Assembly: GCA_963971575.1 (NCBI GenBank)
Contig: OZ020624.1
Location: forward strand, 6,444,903-6,508,902
Length of the DNA stretch: 64,000 nt
Source: Liopterus haemorrhoidalis
Lineage: Eukaryota > Arthropoda > Insecta > Coleoptera > Dytiscidae
Direction of reading: 5' to 3'
Shown here piece by piece: positions 53,825 through 63,610 of this stretch. The notes beneath the pieces were generated by a model. It ran no database searches, was not told the DNA's origin, and saw only the letters and a program-made list of their open reading frames with translations. Position numbers and translations under genes: made by a program. Within the stretch, counting starts at the first letter, position 1. The number at the start of each line of letters is the position of its first letter.

Positions 53825-54119
53825 CTACTCATAATATGAACACATCCTGTTCAATGGGGATTTAAGGATATGTGCCTGGGGAAGATAAAAAAGTGAGGAA
53901 TGCCTTGTACGGAAAGATGGGATGTGGAAATTTAATTGTTGAAAGGAAAGTGGATCGTCAATTAGATTTGATGCTAATTTTTTAAGATAGTTTGTGGAGC
54001 TTAACTCAAGACGCTCACTTAAAGGTTTGGTGGAAAAAATATTAAGAAGGGTACTATATGAGAGATCGAAAGGGGGGTAGGATCCCATAACTTTAAAGTA
54101 GATGAACTTTAAAAATTTA
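53825..54119 (-). pseudogene. LINE RT C-terminus (3' part of split gene)
   Basis: Reads KFLKFIYFKVMGSYPPFDLS, STKPLSERLELSSTNYLKKL, SFRTRHSSLFYLPQAHILKS and PLNRMCSYYE: the C-terminal domain of a jockey-like RT, ending at the stop near 53825. It continues the fragment at 57288-57500. Confidence 0.7.
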
Positions 54120-54354
54120 GGGTCCGGTGTCGTATATATACACACGAATTTTCAAATTTTTCAAACGGTGTCTGAAAGTAGGTCATTCAAGTAGTATTTT
54201 TCAGAAAAAAAAATTGCGGGTTATCGCGATTTTCTTGAGTTACAAAGGTAAAAGTTTTGTAAAATGCATTGTTGTAATTACATTATTTGTCAAAAGATGG
54301 CAGCATAGAACGTGCTACACTGTTCCGTAGAATGTTTTTGTTATGAAACATACC

Positions 54355-56476
54355 CTAACCTAAGATAGTGTTTTGTCATTAAACTAGAAGATATGTAGCT
54401 CGCTCCGCTTGGTTCTACTAGCCTAATACGCTCCTAACCTAACCTAAAATATGTTTTGTCATTAAACTAAAAAGTAGATCGCTCGCTCCAGTTGCATTTT
54501 ACTTACCTACCCTAACCTAAAATAGTGTTTTTGTCATTAATTTAGAAAGTAGGTAGCTCGCTTCGCTCGGCTTCTTCTAACCAAACCCTTACTAACCTAA
54601 CCTAACCTAAGATAGTGTTTTGTCATTAAACTAGAAGATGGGTAGCTCGCTTCGCTCGGCTTCTTCTAACCAAACCCTTACTAACCTAACCTAACCTAAG
54701 ATAGTGTTTTGTCATTAAACTAGAAGATGGGTAGCTCGCTTCGCTCGGCTTCTTCTAACCAAACCCTTACTAACCTAACCTAACCTAAGATAGTGTTTTG
54801 TCATTAAACTAGAAGATGGGTAGCTCGCTTCGCTCGGCTTCTTCTAACCAAACCCTTACTAACCTAACCTAAGATAGTGTTTTGTCATTAAACTAGAAGA
54901 TGGGTAGCTCGCTTCGCTCGGCTTCTTCTAACCAAACCCTTACTAACCTAACCTAACCTAAGATAGTGTTTTGTCACTAAACTAGAAGATGGGTAGCTCG
55001 CTTCGCTCGGCTTCTTCTAACCAAACCCTTACTAACCTAATCTAACCTATGATAGTGTTTTGTCATTAAATTAGATGTGTAGCTCGCTTCGCTCGGCTTC
55101 TTCTAACCAAACCCTTACTAATCTTACCTAACCTAAGAAAGTGTTTTGTCACTAAACTAGAAGATGGGTAACTCGCTTCGCTCGGCTCTTCTAACCAAAC
55201 CCTTACTAGCCTAACCTAGCCTAAGATAGTGTTTTGTCATTAAACTAGAAGATGGGTAGCTCGCTTCGCTCGGCTTCTTCTAACCAAACCCTTACTAACC
55301 TAACCTAACCTAAGATAGTGTTTTGTCATTAAACTAGAGGATGGGTAGCTCGCTTCGCTCGGCTTCTTCTAACCAAACCCTTACTAACCTAACCTAACCT
55401 AAGATAGTGTTTTGTCACTAAACTAGAAGATGGGTAGCTCGCTTCGCTCGGCTTCTTCTAACCAAACCCTTACCAACCTAACCTAACCTAAGATAGTGTT
55501 TTGTCATTAAACTAGAAGATGGGTAGCTCGCTTCGCTCGGCTTTTTCTAACCAAACCCTTACTAACCTAACCTAACCTAAGATAGTGTTTTGTCATTAAA
55601 CTAGAAGATGGGTAGCTCGCTTCGCTCGGCTTCTTCTAACCAAACCCTTACTAACCTAACCTAACCTAAGATAGTGTTTTGTCATTAAACTAGAGGATGG
55701 GTAGCTCGCTTCGCTCGGCTTCTTCTAACCAAACCCTTACTAACCTAACCTAACCTAAGATAGTGTTTTGTCACTAAACTAGAAGATGGGTAGCTCGCTT
55801 CGCTCGGCTTCTTCTAACCAAACCCTTACCAACCTAACCTAACCTAAGATAGTGTTTTGTCATTAAACTAGAAGATGGGTAGCTCGCTTCGCTCGGCTTT
55901 TTCGAACCAAACCCTTACTAACCTAACCTAACCTAAGATAGTGTTTTGTCATTAAACTAGAGGATGGGTAGCTCGCTTCGCTCGGCTTCTTCTAACCAAA
56001 CTCGCTTCGCTCGGCTTCTTCTAACCAAACCCTTACCAACCTAACCTAACCTAAGATAGTGTTTTGTCATTAAACTAGAAGATGGGTAGCTCGCTTCGCT
56101 CGGCTTTTTCTAACCAAACCCTTACTAACCTAACCTAACCTAAGATAGTGTTTTGTCATTAAACTAGAAGATGGGTAGCTCGCTTCGCTCGGCTTCTTCT
56201 AACCAAACCCTTACTAACCTAATCTAACCTATGATAGTGTTTTGTCATTAAATTAGAAGATGTGTAGCTCGCTTCGCTCGGCTTCTTCTAACCAAACCCT
56301 TACTAATCTTACCTAACCTAAGAAAGTGTTTTGTTACTAAACTAGAAGATGGGTAGCTCGCTTCGCTCGGCTCTTCTAACCAAACCCTTACTAGCCTAAC
56401 CTAGCCTAAGATAGCGTTTTTTCATTAAACTAGAAGATGGGTAGCTCGCTTCGCTCGGCTTCTTCTAACCAAACCA
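54355..56476. repeat. 89-bp satellite with embedded CCTAA pentamers, about 24 units
   Basis: Unit: GATAGTGTTTTGTCATTAAA, CTAGAAGATGGGTAGCTCGC, TTCGCTCGGCTTCTTCTAAC, CAAACCCTTA, then CTAACCTAACCTAACCTAA. Starts at 54611, 54700, 54789, 54873, 54962, 55051 and so on; spacing 89, or 84 where one CCTAA is missing. Three diverged units (54364-54600) lead the array. CCTAA is the arthropod telomere repeat read on the C-rich strand. Units are almost identical in the middle. Confidence 0.95.
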
Positions 56477-56490
56477 AGTAACAAGTGTTT

Positions 56491-56493
<3 letters not shown>

Positions 56494-56580
<87 letters not shown>
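56494..56580. repeat. (AT)n and (GT)n microsatellite
   Basis: About 35 AT dinucleotides followed by seven or eight GT, directly after the satellite. Confidence 0.9.
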
Positions 56581-56695
56581 AAGCAGCGGGTATAACTAAT
56601 AGGTAACATATTTAGTTATAATATCTTCTGGTATTTCTTTTCGACCTTGAAATATATTAAATAATGTAGTCGCTTATTGGGATATTAGGTCAATA

Positions 56696-56815
56696 AAAAA
56701 AAAATTACTTATTCATATATTTCAATAGACCGGTTTCGACAATTTATTGTCTTCTTCAGTATCTCTGAGGAAAATCAGTGTCAATTTTCCTCAGAGATTT
56801 AGCAGTGTAATTCGT
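56696..56815 (-). ncRNA. Hammerhead-like motif, probably degenerate
   Basis: Minus strand: CTGAAGA, stem II GACAATAAATTGTC, CGAAAC, a minimal stem III ACCGGT, then GTC and TATTG that can pair with GATA before CTGAAGA. Hammerhead ribozymes of Penelope-like elements have CTGATGA at the first position, so the core has a T-to-A change and may be inactive. An adjoining hairpin CTCTGAGGAAAAT/ATTTTCCTCAGAG lies at 56762-56799. Confidence 0.35.
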
Positions 56816-56895
56816 TCACAGCTGGCATTTAGTTTATAAAGTACCCAATGATAGCGCTGCGATAGATATCGAATTTAAGTTCATTTTACGAATAT

Positions 56896-57240
56896 CTAAC
56901 CTAAAATTGCAAGTTATAAAAGTGAAAAATAATTAAAACTGTGTAAAAAATTGACAATTTCCGTACCTAATATAATTTATTTAAGCTATTACTAACCAAA
57001 CCTAACCTAAGATAGTGTTTAGTCATTAAACTAACAGGTAGGTAGATAGCTCGCTTCACATCCGTTGCATTCAGCAACCTAGCTAAACCTAGCGCTGTGG
57101 TAAGCGTTGATATATGGAGAAATCTAACCTAAAATTGGAAGTTAAAAAGTGAAAAATAATTAAAACTGTGATGAAAACTAACGATTTCCGTACTTAATAT
57201 AATTTATTATTATCTAAGAAAGATGTCCCTACAAAAAAAT
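56896..57240. repeat. Direct repeats around a divergent satellite unit
   Basis: ATCTAACCTAAAATTG, AAAGTGAAAAATAATTAAAA and GATTTCCGTAC (or AATTTCCGTAC) with TAATATAATTTATT occur at 56897-56984 and again at 57121-57213. Between them is a diverged 89-bp-type unit (CTAACCTAAGATAGTGTTTA). This shows a longer repeat unit of about 220 bp. Confidence 0.6.
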
Positions 57241-57287
57241 CATGAAAATAATGTAAATTGAGTGTGTATATATACGGCACCAGAGCC

Positions 57288-57500
57288 AAAATTTATGTTG
57301 CACTTTTTCAATGGCATTCTTTTGAATCTCATAAATGGGATCCCATACTATTGAACAATATTCAATTTTAGAGCGAATGAATGCATAATAAAGTGTGAAG
57401 ATAACGTTAATGTTTGAAAAAGTGCGTGAATTCCTGATAATAAATCCTAGCATTTTATAGGACGAAGAACAAATCGTATCTATATGCGAGTTGAAAGTAA
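57288..57500 (-). pseudogene. LINE RT fragment (5' part of split gene)
   Basis: Minus strand reads LTFNSHIDTICSSSYKMLGF, IIRNSRTFSNINVIFTLYYA, FIRSKIEYCSIVWDPIYEIQ, then KNAIEKVQHKF, where the 3.2-kb element interrupts it. Typical RT thumb region of a jockey-like LINE. Confidence 0.75.
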
Positions 57501-57615
57501 GTAAGAAAGAAAGTAAGTTGAAAGTAAGTTAAGTCTAATTAAGACTAAAGAAATAATATACAAAACAAGTTAATATAAACTGAAAAGAAAATGCTGATTA
57601 TTAAAAAGTGTCAAG

Positions 57616-58948
57616 TAGGGGAGATGTGGGGACGGTGGCACACATTTTGGTTTTTTGTACATAACATCTTCAATTTTGAATTTTTTAAATAAATCTTTTC
57701 GCCACTTAATACTTATTATGTCGTTGTTTAAATAACCTGTTAAAAATTAATGTCCTTATCACGTGCCATTTATAATTAATATTTTTGTTGACCTCTGCAA
57801 TTGTGCCACTGTACCTATACGTGAGGGTACAGTGAAACAGCATTAGGGATACAGTGGAACAGTAAATATAATAGGTATCCAAAAAATCTGTATATGTATT
57901 AATAATTTTTATGGAAACTTCAATTCAATGTCTTTCAAAATAAATCATCTGAAGGTACTGAAAAATTAATAAAAAATGAAATTTGTTGGAACAATATAAA
58001 AATGAATATATAAATTTAAATTTATTATTAATATAAAAAAATAAACTTTGGCAAGTTTCTTGGATGCAGTAAGTTTTGATAGTTTTTATTTTAATGTTAA
58101 TTATATTTCATTAAATTTACTGTAAAAATCAAAGCGGCTAAACGGTGTTTTGTGCTATCAGACGGAGCAGGAGATGGTAAAACTTTTATCAGCTCTGATT
58201 TTTTAAATGTGTAATTTTTATTTGTTTTAATAAATTTAAAGAGTAGAGTCAGCCGTCGGAGATATGTTAAAACAATATCTTCAGTCGTCATTTCTATGAT
58301 TTCCCCTATAGAATGGCTCTTCATTTTATTCTTTCCGTGTCCTTCAAATATTAAGGCATATTGCAAAAGGCATAAATCAACATTATCATCTGAGTTTGAA
58401 TTCTCATCAATATTGACATCAGTATCAGACGTGTCTGAACTTACAAAAATATCTTTTAATTTTCTGTTCTTTTTTATTTTGCGCAGTTTGGAATTGTTCT
58501 TCTAACTCGTACCCACGTACATAGGTACAGTTGCTCACTGTACCACTGTACCCACATAACACGTGTGCCACTGTTAGCCTAACCCTATTTTCACGAACAT
58601 TTTATCAAATATAATAAATGATATAGTTTAGAACATTAGTAATTGCTTTACAATGTAGACAAATGACCAATTTACAACATGTAATACAAATTTTCTTACT
58701 AATTTAATTGTGTGTCGTTCAAATAAAAAATGTCTTGTTACGATAAACTTTAGTTTGTCAATCTCAAATCAACATTTTCATTATAAATGGCAGGACTTAA
58801 ATTTATAGACTCAAAATGTGGATAGTATAATTTCTCAGTACCAGAGGGGCCTATATATACCCAAACAGACATGAAAATATTCTATATTTCAAAGATATTT
58901 CAAATGTTCCACTGTACCAATTGTGCCACCGTCCCCACATCTCCCCTA
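57616..58948 (-). mobile_element. DNA transposon (TAGGGGAGATGTGGGGACGG termini)
   Basis: The ends TAGGGGAGATGTGGGGACGG (TGGCACA) are inverted repeats of about 27 bp, seemingly perfect, with TA at the outer edge. CACTGTACC/GGTACAGTG motifs occur in the subterminal parts (57805-57865, 58525-58570, 58910). Contains a minus-strand coding remnant. Confidence 0.75.
58097..58503 (-). pseudogene. Transposon-encoded C-terminal fragment
   Basis: 135 codons open without an ATG: NNSKLRKIKKNRKLKDIFVS, SDTSDTDVNIDENSNSDDNV, LQYALIFEGHGKNKMKSHSI, EDIVLTYLRRLTLLFKFIKT, then ELIKVLPSPAPSDSTKHRLA and LIFTVNLMKYN. The acidic linker and the tail (VL..YLRR ... I.KVLP.P ... F.V....YN) recall the C-termini of pogo/Tigger-related insect transposases. 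No catalytic domain is present. A stop lies directly upstream, so this is the last exon-like remnant of a longer gene. Confidence 0.45.
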
Positions 58949-59653
58949 CATCTTGGGAATATGTTATGTAAAAGGGTGGTGTCTTATTGTGTGGAGTCAG
59001 CGGGAACTGTTGAGGTAACTTGTATTTAAATAGTTTTTTTTTTTTGTTTTTACAAAAAGGGAGATGTAATGAATGAGAATTAGTCGTGGATACAGGATTA
59101 TTATGACGTCAATAAAATAATATAATAATAGTATTTGTTATAAAAAATGTATGCAAAAATAGTAAGGTATTTAACAAACATTACAGTCCGATAACACCTC
59201 CACACCAAAAAAATAAGTATTTTTTCAATCATTCATTAAAACACTTTGATTCTGTACTACTTACAGCATTTATACATTAAATATTTCATTTGCAAGGTTT
59301 TTATTACCTTTTTATTATTTTATAAATTTACTTTTATCTAGTATTAAAAATTAAATAAAATTTTATTACATTTATATCGTTTTATTAAGACGTAAAAGTA
59401 AATATTATATTTTAAAACAGTTTTTTTTAGATAAAAATGTTTATGAGTTTTAGTAAGATAACATTTTCTTAATTCTTGTTTGATTTTTATTTATATTACA
59501 TGTATTTTAATAAAGTGAGTCATAAAATATTTTAGTATTTCATATTTATATTATAACAAAAATTAACTCTCATTTTAATAGAATTATAAAAGACTGAGAC
59601 CCGTAAAGTCTCCGATTATTTCAGATATGTTCAACAGTTTGATAAGGCGCTCC
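58949..59653. other. AT-rich spacer
   Basis: No gene or repeat recognised. Confidence 0.35.
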
Positions 59654-59778
59654 TAGTGATATGCGATACTAAGAAAGAATCGATATTTGGGTATCAATAA
59701 TATCGACTAAAAATTATCGATACCGGTATCGTATCGAAAGGAAAAATGAATATATATTTAACGATAAAGCCTTGGTAG
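59654..59778 (+). mobile_element. TATCGATA-repeat transposon end, copy 2
   Basis: TAGTGATATGCGATACTAAG, GATATTTGGGTATC and TATCGATACCGGTATCGTAT match the end at 4251. It is interrupted by the hAT element that follows. Confidence 0.55.
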
Positions 59779-60881
59779 TAGGGTTGTAAATCGAAGGCAA
59801 AACATCGATGTTTAACATCGATGTTTTATTAATATTAAAAAAAGCTATTTATTTATATTATATAGATTTTATTTAATAATGTAAAGATAAACTACGAAAA
59901 AAGTAACACATAATACACAAAAAGCATTTATTAGATTTTGAAATAGAAATATTCCTTTTTAATAGTAATTAATTTCACAATAATATTATTATACCCAATA
60001 TAATAATCCTAATTTGTACCTACAGTCTATTCCAAACGATTAGGCGGAACTAACCGCAATTTTCATTTTTGTAATTTGTCATTAGATATTTTTTTATATA
60101 TTGAAGTTGACTTTTCCTGAACAAAATGATCAAAAGCTTCAATCAATCGGTAAAAGTAACTAGAATTGGAAATCTAGTTCTGCCTAAACCAAAGGAACAG
60201 ACCTTACTATTTTTACATTTCTAAAATGAAATATTGGATTTTATTACAATACTAATATAGTAATCTTAATGTTAATTTTATATTATTTAACATAAAAATA
60301 ACACTGTCATACACAATTATTTTAAGTTGAAATAATGTCTGTTCCTTTGGTTTAGGCGGAACTAGATTTTCAATTCTAGTTACTTTTACCGATTAATTGA
60401 AGCTTTTGATCATTTTGTTCAAGAAAAGCCAACTTCATTATATAAAAAAATAGCTAATGACAACTTACAAAAATCCAGGGATTGGAGGAATAACAACTGG
60501 GAAAGTGTCAACAAGACTCAAAAAGAAAAAGTGTGTTGGCGTCGTTGGTCGTTCGCATTGTTTGCAAAAATTAGAAGTTTCTTCTTATTTTTTCGTATTC
60601 TGCTAACTGCTAAGAAGAATAAAAACTAACACTATTAGTATTGTTATATCACAATAGATGGCGCTTATATTTTGTGTACTAATTTTAATAAAAATTAAAT
60701 TTTTAAGATTCCAGCGCCTATAGCGGTAGTTTCTGAATTTCAAAGTTTAAACATCGACATCGGTAGTAGACATCGATGTTTTATCGATACTATCGCCAGC
60801 AGACCATCGATGGTAAAAACATCGATGTTTTTAAAACAAACATCGATGTTTTCGATACATCGATGTTTTTTTCCATCCCTA
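59779..60881 (-). mobile_element. ATCGATG-repeat hAT-like element, copy 2 (complete)
   Basis: Termini TAGGGTTGTAAATCG and (reversed) TAGGGATGGAAAAAAACATC, 8-bp duplication CTTGGTAG (59771-59778, 60882-60889). ACATCGATGTTT repeats lie at both ends. The same internal inverted repeat as 9728-10813 is present, plus a conserved GTGTGTTGGCGTCGTTGGTC block. No transposase. Reverse orientation relative to copy 1. Confidence 0.85.
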
Positions 60882-60935
60882 CTTGGTAGCGTCAGCTTTT
60901 GTGCACCACCTTGTGTCAGTCGATCTCTTTAAAAC

Positions 60936-61132
60936 TACACTGTAAAAAAAAACAGGGAATTTACATGATACGTCAAGAAAAATTAACACAGTATTCCAAT
61001 TAATTTTACAGAGCTCTGTAAAATTAATACAGTATTCTAATTAATTTTACAGAGTTCTGTAAAATTAATTGGAATACTGTATTATTTTTTCTTGACGTAT
61101 CATGTAAATACCCTGGTTTTTTTTACAGTGTA
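60936..61132. mobile_element. Palindromic MITE (CACTGTAAAAA termini)
   Basis: TA, then CACTGTAAAAAAAAACAGGG ... CCCTGGTTTTTTTTACAGTG, then TA. Arms of about 75 bp (TTTACATGATACGTCAAGAA, GTATTCCAATTAATTTTACA). No coding capacity. Confidence 0.85.
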
Positions 61133-61578
61133 TACTAGATGCCCCTTCAGTATCTTTATTCTCAAGACATGCAAGCATAATTGCCCAATGGTTAGTTTAT
61201 GCCGAAAAAAATTGTATAGTGCTTGTACCAATCAAAAAAATGTTATTTTTTTTTAACAAAAATATTTATTTGTGTATCAATTGTATTTTTTTTTTTTTTC
61301 ATAAATAAAATTAATATTTTTAATAAATATATTTTAAATTCGTTGATGCGGGGCCCCTAAAGAGTTCGGGCCCGTAGGCCCGTGCTTACAGTGCCTAATT
61401 GATAATCCGGCACTGATGGTAGTCCATATTTACCGCACTTCCTCTACATATTTACATAAGTATTTTCATTCATACAATACTCCAGAGAGTTTTGTCATCT
61501 TGCAAGGCGGTAAATAATATACTTGGACAGTATCAGACGTGTTGAATTATGTCTTCGATCACACGTCCTTCGTATTGA
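61133..61578. other. Spacer with a hAT end at 61416
   Basis: Minus strand CAGTGCCGGATTATCAATTA from 61416, with GGGCCTACGGGCCCG further in, is a hAT terminus without a found partner. Nothing else seen. Confidence 0.35.
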
Positions 61579-62356
61579 CAGTGGCGGCTCCTGAGTACGC
61601 GCTGTGGAGCTGCAGCTTTTACTTGAAAATAATATTTAAAAAATAACATTTTTTTGAACTCAAAATGCATTTAACATAGTAATTGTGGTGTGAAAATGTT
61701 TTTTTAAAATATATTTTGAACATTGGATGCTATTGTTTCATAAATATTTACTAGTTTCCTTTGAATAAGTCTACGTCGCGCTGCTTGTATCCTAGCGTCA
61801 AGGAAAGTGCAAATGTAGGCTTGTAAAGGGGTAGCGGTGCGTAGGCAGAAGTGATAAACTGGTGGGGATCGGAGCTAGAATGCTGTTAGCGTCACAATAA
61901 CAGGGCTCACAGTATTATGAAATTATTGAATGTATTTATTTAAGTCGTAACTGAAATCGCTATACCTATATTATCTCTAAAAATTTATTGTTTAGATAGG
62001 TATTAATAATTAGTATTTTCTAACTTTTTCTTTTAAATTTATATAAGTATCTTAGCTTAACAAATACGTTTCGTATGTTAGATTATAAAACAATAGGTGT
62101 AAAAAATGAATACTGTCAAATCATTATTGGAAATTCTATTTAACAGACATAAGTTAGAAGAAAAAATTGATATTAAAAAATTGGGACGACCCACACCAAA
62201 TTTAAATATTTCGGAAAGTGCAAAAAGCAAAAATTATAATTATAAGAGGCAATTCAACAGAGTCTTATATGATAAAACGTCGTGGTTAAACACCTAAACC
62301 TATCCTTGTATTATAATTTGCAGCTCTGAGTCCCAAAAAGTCACGAGCCGCCACTG
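61579..62356 (+). mobile_element. hAT deletion derivative retaining the transposase N-terminus
   Basis: TIRs CAGTGGCGGCTCCTGAGTAC and (reversed) CAGTGGCGGCTCGTGACTTT. No matching 8-bp duplication (CGTATTGA against CTGGCCGA), so one flank may be rearranged. Encodes the start of a hAT transposase. Confidence 0.7.
62106..62297 (+). pseudogene. hAT transposase N-terminal fragment
   Basis: MNTVKSLLEILFNRHKLEEK, IDIKKLGRPTPNLNISESAK, then YNYKRQFNRVLYDKTSWLNT and a stop. The motif IK.LGRP.P.L, then R.F....Y....WL, is the N-terminus of hAT transposases of the ZMYM1-like/TTF group, just before the zinc finger. Everything after WL is deleted. Complements in content, not necessarily in lineage, the C-terminal half at 1904-2932. 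Confidence 0.6.
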
Positions 62357-62948
62357 CTGGCCGATTAAGGTGGACCGATTATATAAATATATAAAGAACA
62401 TAAACGCTCAACGTGGAAAGTAACCGAAAGCTATCCATCTCTTGTCGGCACTTTAAAGAAACGGTCCCAAATGTATCTATTTGGAATCATGTGCGTGCGA
62501 CAAATGTGGATCGTTGAATTGGTAACTGAACTAATAAAACATCGACGTATGCATGGGCGCCCGCAGTAAGGGAAAAGGGGACACTTGGCTTCCCTTAAGT
62601 CTCCACTTCTAAGGGCTGGTTTCTGAAAGCTTAGAAGAGTTTAATCTTTTAGTTAGACTCGGTTTAGACTTTTGGTTAGACATTTTTACAATATAAAAAT
62701 CCCATAAGCAGTGGCGCAGCCAGGATTTTGCTTTGGGGAGGGCCGAATCAAATTTCGAGGGCACGCGGGCAGCATACAGCCCTCAACCTCATTTTTTGTG
62801 GCCCCTGAAGCGGTAATCAAAATCACTTGAGCTTATTTAAGTGAATATTGAGACTTCAAAAATATATCTGGCGAAAAATATAAATAAATATGTATTTATC
62901 GAAGAAAAAATCAAGTGAAAGTTTTTGATTCATGGATTAACAATTACA
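62357..62948. other. Spacer with a hAT end at 62709
   Basis: CAGTGGCGCAGCCAGGATTT at about 62709 is a typical hAT terminus (CAGTGGCGYAGCCAGG). Its other end is not in view. No gene. Confidence 0.4.
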
Positions 62949-63610
62949 TTTTTACCGACCGCCAACATATATGAGGGAGGTATAGTGATCATACCAATTT
63001 TGACGTTACGAAATTTCGATGGATCTCCACGAATTGAGGTCCCTACATAACGTTTTGACTATTTTCAGTATGATGTCTGTCGGTCTGTCTGTCCGTCTGT
63101 CTGTCTGTCCGTCTGTCCGTCTGTCTGTCCGTTTGTCCGTCTGTCTGTCCGTCTGTCCGTCTGTCTGTGTACACGTGCAGAGCAAATTCGGCTGAAAGGA
63201 TTTTTATGAAACTTCATATTTAAGCTTCTGCCATCAATGGCACGAGGTAATAAACTTTTGGTAAAAATCGGTTGACTAAAAATGGGAGTTTACTCGTGTC
63301 GATTTTAAGTTTTTTGCGAATATTTCACAACAGAAAAATATCTCGAAAAAATTTATTAAACAAAAGTTGCTATAAAAGCAATAACAAATAACTTTTATTT
63401 GAGATGTTTTTTGATAAAACGAAAAATTTCGAATAATTCCTGTAAAATTTTTCGAAATTTTTTCTTATTTATATGTAACGTTTCCATGGTCATGATAAAT
63501 AATATCTCTGTTAGAAAATATTATGTCAAGTTATTTCTACTCTGCTGCTAGAATGTAATTTATATAAGTACTTTATGATGGCGGTCCTGTGGTGGCCACA
63601 GCTGATTTTT
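62949..63610 (+). mobile_element. Family B HINE-like element, copy B5 (full length)
   Basis: TTTTTACCGACCGCCAACAT, GTCT/GTCC array (63074-63168), body, GATGGCGGTCCTGTGGTGGC, hairpin and CTGATTTTT. It preserves the site (ATGATAAATAATATCTCTG) in which the Tigger-type element sits in B2. Confidence 0.85.

Larger units (their letters stand above)
54120..57287. mobile_element. 3,168-bp TIR element carrying a telomere-motif satellite
   Basis: Left GGGTCCGGTGTCGTATATAT (ACACAC) and right, reversed, GGCTCTGGTGCCGTATATAT (ACACAC): 26-bp TIRs with about 4 mismatches. The perfect 8-bp duplication AAAATTTA is at 54112-54119 and 57288-57295. Precise removal restores LINE reading frame VQHKFLKFIYF. Termini starting GG with an 8-bp duplication would suit Merlin-like or several other superfamilies; I see no transposase, so it is unclassified and non-autonomous. 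Most of its length is the 89-bp satellite. Confidence 0.85.
53617..57500 (-). mobile_element. LINE fragment split by a 3.2-kb insertion
   Basis: (TTTA)n tail at 53617-53650, 3' UTR, and RT coding parts at 53825-54119 and 57288-57500. The two parts join in frame once the insertion and one 8-bp duplication are removed. Confidence 0.8.

Noticed and set aside
54355..56476. True telomere or CRISPR array
   Set aside because: CCTAA pentamers are embedded in an 89-bp unit within a TIR element flanked by LINE sequence, not terminal; units are contiguous without unique spacers, and the context is eukaryotic.
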